Assembly: GCA_033344775.1 (NCBI GenBank)
Contig: JAWPMT010000005.1
Location: 2,425,001 to 2,489,000, forward strand
Direction of reading: 5' to 3'
Length of the DNA stretch: 64,000 nucleotides
From: Cytophagales bacterium
Lineage (GTDB): Bacteria > Bacteroidota > Bacteroidia > Cytophagales > Cyclobacteriaceae
Part shown: piece after piece, positions 34,949 to 43,551 of the stretch
How positions within the stretch are numbered: position 1 is the stretch's first letter
How the letters are laid out: every line of letters begins with the position of its first letter
Program-made: the position numbers and the translations under genes
The notes under the pieces: model-generated
Seen by the model: only the letters and a program-made list of their open reading frames with translations
The model's database searches: none
What the model was told of the DNA's origin: nothing

Positions 34949-35977
34949 TTAATCTGTGATGTAAGGATAATTATCATCCACATAAACATCCTTATAAGCC
35001 TCCGATGCATCAGGGAATGGAGATTGCTCAGCAAAGTCCACAGCTTCTTTCACCTGAACCTTGATTTTAGCATCAATCTCCTTCAAATCTTCTTCCGTGG
35101 CAATCTTTTTCTTAAGGATGGTTGCTTTAACCTGCTCGATAGGATCCTGATTTTTGTAGGATTCTACCTCTTCCTTGGTTCTGTACTTTGCAGGATCAGA
35201 CATGGAGTGTCCCTTGTAACGATAGGTTCTGAATTCAAGTAAAGTTGGGCCATCACCTTTTCGAGCGCGATCCGCCGCTTCTGCCACCGCAAGGTGAATC
35301 GCTTCTACGTTCATGCCATCTACCGGCTGCGAAGGCATTTCGTAAGCATCGGCCAATCGGTACAACTCGGTTACGTTAGAAGTACGCTGGACGGAAGTTC
35401 CCATCGCATAGCCATTGTTTTCGATCACGAAAATGGTAGGGATTTTCAAGGTCATCGCCATGTTCAGCGCTTCGTGGAAAGCACCTTGTCTCACAGCTCC
35501 GTCTCCCATGTAGCAAATAGAAACTTTACCTGTGTTGAGGTACATTTCCGCAAAACCAAGACCTGCTCCCAAAGGAATTTGTCCACCGACGATCCCGTGA
35601 CCTCCGGCAAATCCTCTTTCCTTATCAAACATGTGCATGGATCCACCTTTACCTTTGGATACACCAGTGGCTTTACCGAATAGCTCTGCCATGATGGCTC
35701 CTGGATTGGTCCCTAATGCCAATGGATGGGCATGGTCCCGATAGGCAGTGATGTATTTATCTCCTTCCTCCAATGCAGATACGGCACCGGCGGCACATGC
35801 CTCCTGACCGATGTACAAATGACAAAAACCTTTGATCTTTTGCTGTCCATACAGCTGACCGGCTTTTTCTTCAAACTTCCGCATCAACATCATGGATTCA
35901 TACCATGTCATGTATGTCTCATTGGAAAACTCCACTTTTTTCTTTTTGGAGGTCGCTGCTTTTGCCTTTGTAGCCAT
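34949..35977 (-). CDS. pdhA: Pyruvate dehydrogenase E1 component, alpha subunit
   Basis: Thiamine-diphosphate-dependent decarboxylating subunit of the pyruvate dehydrogenase complex, feeding acetyl-CoA into the TCA cycle. The TPP-binding motif GDGAVRQGAFHEALNMAM ... NN (about 172-203) is complete, as are RDHAHPLALG and the phosphorylation-loop-like YRYKGHSMSDPAKYRT. Length 342 fits the alpha subunit of alpha2beta2 E1 enzymes. The beta subunit and E2 genes are not in the window, so they must be elsewhere. A Lys-rich N terminus (KAKAATSKKKK) is slightly unusual. Confidence 0.94.
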   Translation of the reverse strand: MATKAKAATSKKKKVEFSNETYMTWYESMMLMRKFEEKAGQLYGQQKIKGFCHLYIGQEACAAGAVSALEEGDKYITAYRDHAHPLALGTNPGAIMAELFGKATGVSKGKGGSMHMFDKERGFAGGHGIVGGQIPLGAGLGFAEMYLNTGKVSICYMGDGAVRQGAFHEALNMAMTLKIPTIFVIENNGYAMGTSVQRTSNVTELYRLADAYEMPSQPVDGMNVEAIHLAVAEAADRARKGDGPTLLEFRTYRYKGHSMSDPAKYRTKEEVESYKNQDPIEQVKATILKKKIATEEDLKEIDAKIKVQVKEAVDFAEQSPFPDASEAYKDVYVDDNYPYITD

Positions 35978-36042
35978 GCGCTTTTCTATTTCTTTTTACT
36001 AATGATATTAGATTTGTCGAGCCAGATTTGTGGCGGGCGATG

Positions 36043-36074
36043 CGAAATTAGCCCAAAATGACTGCCTCTCAAAA
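36043..36074 (-). promoter_or_regulatory. Putative pdhA promoter
   Basis: Minus strand TTTTG (36074-36070), 19-base spacer, then TAATTTCG (36050-36043), one mismatch to TAnnTTTG; leader about 60 bases. Confidence 0.4.
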
Positions 36075-36124
36075 TTATAGATATCCCGGTGGTGAATGAC
36101 GCTCCGACGGAGCAACCGTAAAGC

Positions 36125-37228
36125 ATGCGAATAAGCAAATTAAGGCTGGAACAGTTCAAGAACTACGAACACGAAACTTTCGAGTTTCACGACAGGTTCA
36201 ATTGTCTGGCTGGCTTAAATGGCGCAGGGAAAACTAATGTACTTGATGCATTGCATTACCTGGCCTTTACCAAAAGTGCTTTTCTCGGCACCGATGGGCA
36301 AAATATCCTCCACGATCATCATTATTTCGCCATTCAGGGATGGTTTGAAGGCCTGGACGATCCTTTCGATGTGATCTGTTATCAGGAGCAACGAAAGAAA
36401 AAGCTGATCAAAGTGAATAAAGCAGAACCGGAGCGGATCAGTGAACATATCGGACGGATCCCCATGGTACTGACAACTCCCTATGACACATCCATCCTAC
36501 GGGAAGGCAGTGAGGTACGCAGAAAATTTATGGACGGCACTTTATCGCAGTTCGACCACAAGTTTCTTGGACAATTGTTGAACTATCAGCGGTTACTCAA
36601 ACAGCGGAATGCTACTTTGAAGCAAAGCGACCAAATGACTGAAAGTTCACTGCAAACATTGCTGGATGTGTACGATGCGGAGATGATTCCTTTGTCTATT
36701 GCCATTGCAACCCGCAGACAAGATCTGGTGCAGCAGTTTGAACCTTTTTTCGCAGAAAGCTATCAGGTCATCGGTACCGAACATGAAGCCACCAAAGTCC
36801 ATTACCTCTCTCAGGTGCTTGAGGAAGGTTTTGAATCAAAGTATCGTGCTAATCGTAAAAAGGACATCATCATGCAACGCACGCTTCTGGGTTGCCACCG
36901 TGATGATGTGGATTTCCTGCTCAATGACCACTCGGTTAAAAAGATTGGTTCTCAGGGACAGCAAAAAACGTTCATCGTGGCATTGCGGCTTGCACAGTAT
37001 GACTTTATCCATGCACAGCGATCAGATAAACCCATCTTAATGATGGACGACATCTTCGATAAACTGGACAGTCAGCGGATCATTCGACTTTTGGATTTAC
37101 TCCATGACGAAGAAAGATTTGGACAGGTGATCCTGACCGATGCACACCCGGACCAAATTAAAAATCAATTTTCAGACCATTCCAAGGTGAATTTTTTTGA
37201 AATTAGCCACGGAAAACAAGTCTCCTAA
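36125..37228 (+). CDS. recF: DNA replication/repair protein RecF
   Basis: ABC-type/SMC-like ATPase that loads RecA at gaps with RecO and RecR. Walker A GLNGAGKTN (30-38), signature motif GSQGQQKTFIVALRLAQ (about 279-295) and Walker B ILMMDDIFDKLD (about 306-317) are intact. Length 367 is typical. Its stop overlaps the ATG of the DUF721 gene (TAATG), an arrangement found widely in bacteria. RecR is encoded at 51.2 kb in this window. Confidence 0.94.
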   Translation: MRISKLRLEQFKNYEHETFEFHDRFNCLAGLNGAGKTNVLDALHYLAFTKSAFLGTDGQNILHDHHYFAIQGWFEGLDDPFDVICYQEQRKKKLIKVNKAEPERISEHIGRIPMVLTTPYDTSILREGSEVRRKFMDGTLSQFDHKFLGQLLNYQRLLKQRNATLKQSDQMTESSLQTLLDVYDAEMIPLSIAIATRRQDLVQQFEPFFAESYQVIGTEHEATKVHYLSQVLEEGFESKYRANRKKDIIMQRTLLGCHRDDVDFLLNDHSVKKIGSQGQQKTFIVALRLAQYDFIHAQRSDKPILMMDDIFDKLDSQRIIRLLDLLHDEERFGQVILTDAHPDQIKNQFSDHSKVNFFEISHGKQVS

Positions 37229-37521
37229 TGTCCCAAGACTCTACACAAAGTTTCAAACAAGCCTTTGGTCAGTACCTCAAGAAAAATGAGAAACTGGAAC
37301 AGCAGTTCAATGAAAAGAAACTGATCCACTCCTGGAATGAGATCATGGGAGAGCCCATCGCCAACCGTACCACCAATATTTTCATCAAAGACGGGGTGTT
37401 GGTGGTGAAGCTCAGTTCCGCCCCATTGAAGCAAGAGTTGAACATGGCCAAGGAGAAGGTACTTGAGCTTTTTGAGAAAAAGTTAGGCTCTCAGGTTGTG
37501 AAGGAAGTACGGTTTATTTGA
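37228..37521 (+). CDS. DUF721 (DciA-like) protein
   Basis: A 97-residue protein of the DUF721 family. The KH-like core is visible in LIHSWNEIMGEPIANRTTNIFIKDGVLVVKLSSAPLKQEL (in pieces, about 30-72). DciA proteins of this family recruit the replicative helicase in bacteria lacking DnaC/DnaI, and recF-DUF721 adjacency agrees with a replication role; helicase loading by this short Bacteroidota member is inference. It overlaps recF by one base. Confidence 0.85.
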   Translation: MSQDSTQSFKQAFGQYLKKNEKLEQQFNEKKLIHSWNEIMGEPIANRTTNIFIKDGVLVVKLSSAPLKQELNMAKEKVLELFEKKLGSQVVKEVRFI

Positions 37522-37575
37522 AAAAAGGCTTTTCGGCAATTAGGCACAGCATTCTATTACCAATCAAGAGTAGAG

Positions 37576-37605
37576 TTGTCAGATTGAGCTTGTCGAAATC
37601 GACAA
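37576..37605 (-). repeat. Dispersed intergenic repeat, single copy with hairpin
   Basis: Reverse complement reads GTCGATTTCGACAAGCTCAATCTGACA with a TTGTCG-ATTT-CGACAA stem at its 5' side. It lies between convergent genes, touching the DUF6048 stop, and is nearly identical to the copy at 57345-57370. Confidence 0.7.
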
Positions 37606-38382
37606 CTAATTCCTAATCCCTCTCAAAGAATTTCCGAGATTATTGCTATTTCCAGCGGGTGGAGAGTTGAATTGTTTTCTGGGTTTGAATTTCCGTACCG
37701 GAACAGGTTTATCACGCAATTTGATCGTCCAGTAAAAGGCATAATGGAATCCTAAAACCAAACCCCGCTTTTCACGGCCATCGTTGAACACGCGACCATA
37801 GCCTGGCATCTCAAATGGTAAGATGGCTCCATCTTCTTTCACGGAGTTGGCAAATTTTAACCGAAAGCCATACCCCATGAACAACTGACGCCAGACCCTC
37901 ACTTTCATCCCCATAAGGACTTCAAACCAGCTAGCTGTCACGCCAGTCTCCTTTTCATTGATGTCCCGTGTTCCGAAATCGTCAGTGAAAGTTGTATTGA
38001 ATTCGTGTTGAAAATTCGCCGAGGCGTATCGCAGACCGAACGTGATCACATTTTTACTCTGATCGTACCGGATCATATTGGCATCCACACCGACTCTGTA
38101 GTAGAATCCACTATTACTATAGCCTGGCGTCGATTGACTGGATTCTTCATATCCAAACTCGGAGACGAGAAAAAGATCCTTGAAATCTATCTCGATACTG
38201 CCTTCCTGTGAAAATCGACCTGGGGAAAACAACGAAATACCAGGGCGAGAAATGTCATATCCGATCCGAACGAAAGAGGGCTTCCAAGGTGTAGGATCTA
38301 CTGCGGCCGTGTCCTGTGGAATGTTCTGTCCGAAGGAAAACATGCAAGTGATCAACAACAATATGCTAGAAATATACTTCAA
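37606..38382 (-). CDS. DUF6048-like exported protein
   Basis: About 258 residues: signal peptide (KYISSILLLITCMFSFGQ) then beta-strand-rich sequence (FVRIGYDISRPGISLF ... YYRVGVDANMIRYD ... GYGFRLKFAN ... LGFHYAFYWTIKL) consistent with an outer-membrane barrel, with a basic tail. It matches my memory of DUF6048, which pairs with DUF6452 in Bacteroidota. I chose the TTG at 38382 since it begins exactly at the signal peptide and overlaps the upstream stop by 17 bases; the ATG at 38436 adds 18 residues that read through the upstream gene. Function unknown. Confidence 0.68.
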   Translation of the reverse strand: MKYISSILLLITCMFSFGQNIPQDTAAVDPTPWKPSFVRIGYDISRPGISLFSPGRFSQEGSIEIDFKDLFLVSEFGYEESSQSTPGYSNSGFYYRVGVDANMIRYDQSKNVITFGLRYASANFQHEFNTTFTDDFGTRDINEKETGVTASWFEVLMGMKVRVWRQLFMGYGFRLKFANSVKEDGAILPFEMPGYGRVFNDGREKRGLVLGFHYAFYWTIKLRDKPVPVRKFKPRKQFNSPPAGNSNNLGNSLRGIRN

Positions 38383-38818
38383 TGTTGTCGGGAATTCGTC
38401 GGTCCAGAAAATCGTTGTTGATGGCCACAGAGTCAAAATTGTGTGTAATGACCTTTATGCTAAAGTAATGGAGTGAAGCGTCACAATCCTCGCCGTAGAC
38501 ATTGGCTTGCGTACGGTATTGAATCTCCATGAAGTAGTCCGTTGAGTCCGTGAAGAACTCGTAACGTATATCATTAGCAGCAGCTGCAAGTGGCACAGGG
38601 ATCAAGGTAAAGGATGTATCTGCGTCATAATATATCGTAGTTACCAGGTCGTTTTTGACAGAATCGAAACTGAAGGTAGAAGCCGAATCATGATTGAAGC
38701 TGATGTAAACCTGTGTGGAGTTGGGGTCCAATTGGCAGTCCTCAATAGGCGTACAGGCCCATGCCAAAAGCAGTGCAATCCATAAAAAAGAGCTTGATAT
38801 GTATGCAGATATATTCAC
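38366..38818 (-). CDS. DUF6452-like lipoprotein
   Basis: 150 residues with a lipoprotein signal (LLLAWAC, Cys about residue 22) followed by a short beta-rich domain (QVYISFN, SFTLIPVPLAA, YFMEIQYRTQA). It is the partner of the DUF6048-like gene: the two overlap by 17 bases or more, so they are probably translated together and may form one outer-membrane assembly. Family name by recollection; function unknown. Confidence 0.68.
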   Translation of the reverse strand: MNISAYISSSFLWIALLLAWACTPIEDCQLDPNSTQVYISFNHDSASTFSFDSVKNDLVTTIYYDADTSFTLIPVPLAAAANDIRYEFFTDSTDYFMEIQYRTQANVYGEDCDASLHYFSIKVITHNFDSVAINNDFLDRRIPDNIEVYF

Positions 38819-38838
38819 TAATTCCTTAACAAAGTGCG

Positions 38839-38846
38839 CAAAGGTA
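38839..38846 (-). promoter_or_regulatory. -7 box upstream of the DUF6452/DUF6048 pair
   Basis: Exact TACCTTTG (TAnnTTTG) on the minus strand, 20 bases before the ATG at 38818; no matching -33 TTG seen. Confidence 0.4.
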
Positions 38847-39044
38847 AGTCAAGCTTTTTGTTGACGCCATGAATAGTTGTAATCACGCTTTCACAACGCT
38901 GTTTATTCTTAAAAATGATGAATGAGTTGTTAATAATTGTTAGAAATAATTTGCCAAGGTCACTCCCGTTAGGGAGTCTATGATCTCCAACGTAGAAAGC
39001 TTAATCAAAGCATAGATTCCCCTATAGGAATGACTTCTTTAATT

Positions 39045-39070
39045 AAAAAAATCCTTGGCTTAAATAAGCC
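39045..39070 (-). terminator. Intrinsic terminator of the TauE/SafE gene
   Basis: Stem GGCTTA/TAAGCC (39057-39070) followed on the minus strand by AAGGA and seven T (39051-39045), 14 bases after the stop. Two other short hairpins (ACTCCC-gtta-GGGAGT at 38962-38977 and ATTCC...GGAAT near 39016-39031) lie further on. Confidence 0.55.
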
Positions 39071-39084
39071 TGAATTTTCATAAA

Positions 39085-39840
39085 CTAGAAAAACAACTTC
39101 AATGCCGCCAGTCCAATACTGACCAGAATAAAAATCCGATAGGCCTTTTCCGGGATGCGCTTCACGATACTGAATCCAATAAAAACACCAAGGACAATTG
39201 CCGGAAACAGCAATAAATTGAAGGAAAAAGACTCCATCGAGATGGTTTCCCAAACGCCAATATGAAAAGGAACTTTGAAAACATTGACCAGTAGAAAAAA
39301 CCATGCTGATGTACCAATGAAGCTGTTTTTAGGTAGATTCCGGGACAAGAAATAAATGGACATGACGGGTCCGGCTGCATTTCCGATCATCGTGGTAAAT
39401 CCTCCCAGAAAGCCCATCAAATGGGTCATCCACATACTTTCTGTAAGGTCAGTAGCAGATTTCTTTCGAAAGATCATGATCAGCATACTCCCAAGAATCA
39501 CAATGGATAATAATTGCTGAAATTGACCTTCACTGACCCATTCACCTACAGCCAGGGCAGTAAGTACACCAATGATCGTACTGGGTGCCAGTCGAAGGAT
39601 GTACTTCATTTCCGCATGTCGATGATAATAGATCACACCGAAGATGTCGCCCATGATCAACATAGGAAGCAAAAATCCGGTTGAAGCTTTAGCTCCCAAT
39701 ACTGATGCCATGATCGGGACAATGAGCATTCCCAATCCACTCAAGCCTGTTTTGGCCATCCCTACGCACATGGCACAGAAAGCCAGCCAAAGCCAATCGC
39801 TTTGTGTCAGGTTGTATTCGGCAAGGAAGTCGAGGGTCAA
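39085..39840 (-). CDS. TauE/SafE family sulfite exporter-like permease
   Basis: A 251-residue membrane protein with about eight hydrophobic helices. The duplicated family motifs are visible: GMAKTGLSGLGMLIVPIMA (about 27-45) and GGFTTMIGNAAGPVMSIYFL (about 146-165). TauE/SafE permeases export sulfite, sulfoacetate or related anions, or import sulfur compounds; the substrate here is not inferable. Followed by a terminator and preceded by the decayed toxin locus. Confidence 0.88.
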   Translation of the reverse strand: MTLDFLAEYNLTQSDWLWLAFCAMCVGMAKTGLSGLGMLIVPIMASVLGAKASTGFLLPMLIMGDIFGVIYYHRHAEMKYILRLAPSTIIGVLTALAVGEWVSEGQFQQLLSIVILGSMLIMIFRKKSATDLTESMWMTHLMGFLGGFTTMIGNAAGPVMSIYFLSRNLPKNSFIGTSAWFFLLVNVFKVPFHIGVWETISMESFSFNLLLFPAIVLGVFIGFSIVKRIPEKAYRIFILVSIGLAALKLFF

Positions 39841-39872
39841 GGTAGTGTCGGTTGGTAAGGGGCTAAACTACT

Positions 39873-40179
39873 TTAATCCTGTTGAATATCTGGTTCCTGA
39901 CTGGTATGCAAGACATTCAAAATTTCAATAGTTGTTTCATTCAATTGATAAATAATGCGAGAACTCCACCTAAAAAATCTCCGAATGTTCTGGGTTATTT
40001 GGATAGAATTCATCTAACTGAAATCTTTCAGGAAAATTAGCAAGACGCTTTACCTCTCGAATGATCTCAGATTTTACAGCTTTTGCTGCTGTTGGAGAAT
40101 CTATTTTAATGTAGCCGTGATGATGCTTTAAGAAGTTTTTGGCTTTATCTGACCAGAGAATTTTTCGTTTCTTCACCAA
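39873..40179 (-). pseudogene. ParE/RelE-family toxin, frameshifted in an A6 (T6) run
   Basis: The first frame (TTG 40179 or GTG 40176) reads KKRKILWSDKAKNFL, DSPTAAKAVKSEI and LANFPERFQLDEFYP, classical for ParE-type plasmid-stabilisation toxins, and stops after NPEHSEIF at a T6 run (plus-strand A at 39972-39977). Removing one T joins it to RWSSRIIYQLNETTIEILNV then LHTSQEP, the conserved C-terminal strand and HTSQEP-type end, making a 101-residue toxin. As written it lacks the last strands and should be inactive. The GTG overlaps the antitoxin stop (GTGA), the normal coupling of such operons. Confidence 0.75.
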
Positions 40180-40397
40180 TTTTCAGATTCCTTCTCCAAA
40201 TCCTCCATCATAGTGAATTGTCCTTTTTTAAGTTGTTCTCTAGACTCATCAATTTCCTTTACATAGTCATCAAGTTTCATTGGTTAGAAAGGTCCCTTTG
40301 AACCGCGAATCAAGTTGTATATCGTAGCTAATTTTTCCTGATCCTGAATGGAATCAATTGCTTGATGAAGCTGTAACTGTAATTCAGCAAAACTCAT
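40173..40397 (-). pseudogene. Antitoxin of the ParE/RelE-type locus, interrupted by an in-frame stop
   Basis: From ATG 40397 a 37-residue frame (MSFAELQLQLHQAIDSIQ..., ending GSKGPF) stops at TAA 40284-40286; the same frame continues after the stop with P-MKLDDYVKEIDESREQLKKG and ends EKESENW at 40173. Joined, this is about 74 residues and matches the usual Bacteroidota antitoxin plan: a helical N-terminal half and a C-terminal half with ESREQLKKGQF...EE/D motif that wraps the toxin. A single change of a sense codon such as TAT/TAC/CAA/GAA to TAA would explain it. Alternatively the two halves are separate short genes (40284-40397 and 40173-40280). Confidence 0.6.
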
Positions 40398-40529
40398 AAA
40401 ACTTGCTTTTTCCTCAAGTTAAAGAATTATTGACTGTGAAATGGAAAATCCAACATCTGAAAGGAGGTAATCGATTTCAAAATATTAAGCATCTCTCTTG
40501 AAGTGATTGACTTAATTTCTAAAAAAGAA

Positions 40530-42194
40530 TCAACCCCTCAAACCAACGGTCTTATTAAAAACGAGGTTGCCTTCGGTGGTGTCTTCATCTACCCGGAAAT
40601 AGCCGATGCGCTCAAACTGTACGACGGACCCGACTTCAGCTGTACCCAAGGAACCTTCTACCATCGCTTTGTTATTGATGACCAATGATTCTTCATTGAG
40701 GTGGTTCATGAAATCATCTTCAATGTCTCCAAGGTTTTCGGTTTTGAAGAGGCGATCGTACAAACGGATTTCGGCATTCAGGCCATGCTCGGCAGATACC
40801 CAACCTAACGTCCCCTTTACCTTCTTACCGCTGGTATCCTGACCACTTCTGGTCTCCGGATCATACTCCGCATAAATTTCCTCGATCTCACCAGCATCGT
40901 TTTTCTTGAATCCGGTACACTTGATGATGTACGCATATTTCAGCCTTACTTCCCGATCAGGGCCCAAACGATACCATTTCTTGGGGCTTGGAGGATCTTC
41001 TTTAAAGTCTCCGCGATCGATATAGATCTCTCTCCCGAACATCATCGGACGTGTTCCGGCAGCTTCGTCTTCCGGGTTGTTGATAGCAGTCAGTTCTTCG
41101 GTTTTACCTTCTTCCCAGTTGGTAATGATCAGCTTGACAGGATTCAAAATACCAAAAGCGCGATTTGCTTTTTTATTAAGGTCTTCTCTTACCGCATGTT
41201 CCAATAAGGCGATATCATTCAGACCATCTCGTCTGGCAACGCCAACCGTATGGATGAATTTCTTGACGGCCTCTGCTGTATATCCTCTTCTTCTGATTCC
41301 TGAGATGGTAGGCATTCTCGGATCATCCCAGCCACTCACTTTACCTTCTTCGATCAACCTTCTCAAGTTCCGTTTACTGACAATCGTATAGCTCAGGTTG
41401 AGACGGGCAAATTCGGTTTGCTCTGAAGGAAATATTTCAAGGTTTTCGATTAACCAGTTATAGAGTGGTCGGTGCTCCTCAAACTCCAGCGTACACAAGG
41501 AATGTGTGACTTTTTCCATACTGTCCGACTGCCCATGAGCAAAGTCATAAGTAGGATAAATGACCCACTCGTCACCTGTCCGATGATGCTCCATGTGTTT
41601 GATCCGATAAAGAATAGGATCACGCATGTGCATATTTGGAGACGCCAGATCAATTTTGGCTCGCAGGACCATTGCTCCTTCGGGATGCATGCCCAGCTTC
41701 ATTTCTTCAAACTTCGCCAGGCTCTCTTCTACCGGTCGATTGCGGAAAGGGCTTTCTTTTCCTGGCTGCGTAGGTGTCCCTTTCAGCTCATTGAATTCTT
41801 CCGCAGACAATTCATCGACATAAGCTTTGCCTGATTTGATCAAGATCTTGGCAAACGCGTATAAATGATTGAAATAATCAGAAGCATAAAGCTCACGGTC
41901 CCATTGGAATCCTAACCACTTTACATCGTCTTTGATCGCCTCGACGTATTCTGTATCCTCTTTTTCAGGGTTAGTGTCATCAAAACGCAAGTTGCATTTA
42001 CCATTGAAGCGTTCTGCCAGTCCAAAATTCAGGACAATGGACTTGGCATGGCCAATGTGCAGGTACCCGTTAGGTTCTGGGGGAAAACGGGTTTGAATGG
42101 ATTGATGCTTGCCACTTTTAAGGTCTGCTTCAATCATTTGCTCAATAAAATTGAGAGATTCTTTATTCCCGGATTCCATATTGCTCATTTTCAA
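40530..42194 (-). CDS. glnS: Glutaminyl-tRNA synthetase
   Basis: Class I aminoacyl-tRNA synthetase charging tRNA-Gln. HIGH motif in PPEPNGYLHIGHAKS (about 38-52), KMSKS-equivalent IVSKRNLRRLIEEG (about 267-280), and the GlnRS-type C-terminal beta-barrel anticodon-binding domains. Length 554 agrees with bacterial GlnRS of the E. coli type, meaning that glutamine is attached directly and not via GatCAB on this tRNA. A -7 box TAATTTTG (42205-42212) puts the transcript start within a few bases of ATG 42194, so ATG 42188 or 42179 may be the true start. Confidence 0.95.
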   Translation of the reverse strand: MKMSNMESGNKESLNFIEQMIEADLKSGKHQSIQTRFPPEPNGYLHIGHAKSIVLNFGLAERFNGKCNLRFDDTNPEKEDTEYVEAIKDDVKWLGFQWDRELYASDYFNHLYAFAKILIKSGKAYVDELSAEEFNELKGTPTQPGKESPFRNRPVEESLAKFEEMKLGMHPEGAMVLRAKIDLASPNMHMRDPILYRIKHMEHHRTGDEWVIYPTYDFAHGQSDSMEKVTHSLCTLEFEEHRPLYNWLIENLEIFPSEQTEFARLNLSYTIVSKRNLRRLIEEGKVSGWDDPRMPTISGIRRRGYTAEAVKKFIHTVGVARRDGLNDIALLEHAVREDLNKKANRAFGILNPVKLIITNWEEGKTEELTAINNPEDEAAGTRPMMFGREIYIDRGDFKEDPPSPKKWYRLGPDREVRLKYAYIIKCTGFKKNDAGEIEEIYAEYDPETRSGQDTSGKKVKGTLGWVSAEHGLNAEIRLYDRLFKTENLGDIEDDFMNHLNEESLVINNKAMVEGSLGTAEVGSVVQFERIGYFRVDEDTTEGNLVFNKTVGLRG

Positions 42195-42204
42195 ATAAAG
42201 TGGG

Positions 42205-42212
42205 CAAAATTA
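42205..42212 (-). promoter_or_regulatory. -7 box of glnS
   Basis: Exact TAATTTTG on the minus strand just upstream of the start codons; a TTTT about 15 bases further up is the only -33 candidate. A 12-base palindrome CCTGCATGCAGG is at 42234-42245. Confidence 0.4.
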
Positions 42213-42285
42213 TAACGGATCGATGTTAAAACCCCTGCATGCAGGAAGAGTAACATGATTTTTTATTGATCGATAGTAATTCTTA

Positions 42286-43551
42286 TTAAAATCGCTGCAA
42301 TACCTGCATTCGTTGCGCATCCAGCTTAACTAGAATGAAGAGTAAAATGGTAAAGGACCAGAGACTGGAACCTCCATAACTGAGAAAGGGAAGTGGTATT
42401 CCGGCCACGGGAAACAAGCCGATGGTCATTGCGATATTCACAGTCATGTGAAAGAAAATGATACAAGCCACTCCATAGCCATAAATCCTGGCAAACCCAC
42501 CTTTTTGGCGGTCGGCGATGGCCAGGATTCGCATGAGCAGCAGGCCGAACATCACCAATATAAAGGTGGTCCCAAACCAGCCTTGTTCCTCACCTATGGT
42601 ACAAAAAATAAAGTCTGTGGATTGTGCCGGCACAAAGTCAAATTTGGTTTGCGTTCCTTTCAGAAAGCCTTTACCCGTGACTCCTCCGGACCCAATGGCA
42701 ATTTTGGATTGGGTCGTATTCCAGCCCACGCCCAGCGGATCAAGGTCAGGATTGACCAGTAATTGAACCCGTCGCTGCTGGTGTGGCTTGAGCACCTCAT
42801 TCAACACAAAGTCTACACTAAACACAGTTCCTACGAAAATGACAGCAACTCCTACGATCAGGAAAACCCGTCGGATGTTCCTTACAAAAAAAGCGATACC
42901 CAACAATGCAAGGACCGTGATGGCAATTAATAATGCGGTTTTTGCAACCAGCAATGTCAACAAAAAAATGATGATGAACAATACCGGAGCAACCAAGAAC
43001 CAGTAAGACATGCCTTCGCGATAAAGCACCAAAACCAGGCTTCCAAAAACCATGGCTGTACCCGCATCACCCTGCAATACAATCAACGCCGCCGGAAACA
43101 AGAAGATTGCTGCCGCTTTGATCAGATTAGGCAATTGCTTTAGGTTCGGGGCTGTGGACAGGAATTTGGCTAATGCCAGAATACTGGCAAACTTGGCAAA
43201 TTCTGAAGGTTGCAACCTAAAACTTCCTATCTCAAACCACGACCGGGATCCCGCTACCTCACGACCAAAAAACAGCACCAATAATAACAATGCAATGATC
43301 CCCCCATAAATCACCCAGGAAAACGTCTCAAACAATTTTCCATCCAACAGGAATATTCCGGCGATCAACACGATGGAGGTCAGTATCCAAATGAACTGCT
43401 TTCCCGCATTTTGTTGGAGGTTAAAAATACTTCCACTGGTTGATGCATCATAATCGGCTGCATAGATACTGAACCACCCTCCGATGACCAGAACGGCATA
43501 CAGCGCCAAGGTCAGCCAATCAATCCTCCGTTGAAGCTTTTCTCCCCGCAT
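42286..43551 (-). CDS. rodA: Rod shape-determining protein RodA (SEDS glycosyltransferase)
   Basis: SEDS-family peptidoglycan polymerase of the elongasome; 421 residues, about ten membrane helices. Typical segments are GSRSWFEIGSFRLQPSEFAKFA (about 100-121, in pieces), the large extracellular loop with QQRRVQLLVNPDLDPLGVGWNTTQSKIAIGSGG... and the C-terminal GIPLPFLSYGGSS. It is the last gene of mreB-mreC-mreD-mrdA-rodA and its ATG overlaps the mrdA stop by one base, which fits the obligatory RodA-PBP2 partnership. Confidence 0.94.
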   Translation of the reverse strand: MRGEKLQRRIDWLTLALYAVLVIGGWFSIYAADYDASTSGSIFNLQQNAGKQFIWILTSIVLIAGIFLLDGKLFETFSWVIYGGIIALLLLVLFFGREVAGSRSWFEIGSFRLQPSEFAKFASILALAKFLSTAPNLKQLPNLIKAAAIFLFPAALIVLQGDAGTAMVFGSLVLVLYREGMSYWFLVAPVLFIIIFLLTLLVAKTALLIAITVLALLGIAFFVRNIRRVFLIVGVAVIFVGTVFSVDFVLNEVLKPHQQRRVQLLVNPDLDPLGVGWNTTQSKIAIGSGGVTGKGFLKGTQTKFDFVPAQSTDFIFCTIGEEQGWFGTTFILVMFGLLLMRILAIADRQKGGFARIYGYGVACIIFFHMTVNIAMTIGLFPVAGIPLPFLSYGGSSLWSFTILLFILVKLDAQRMQVLQRF

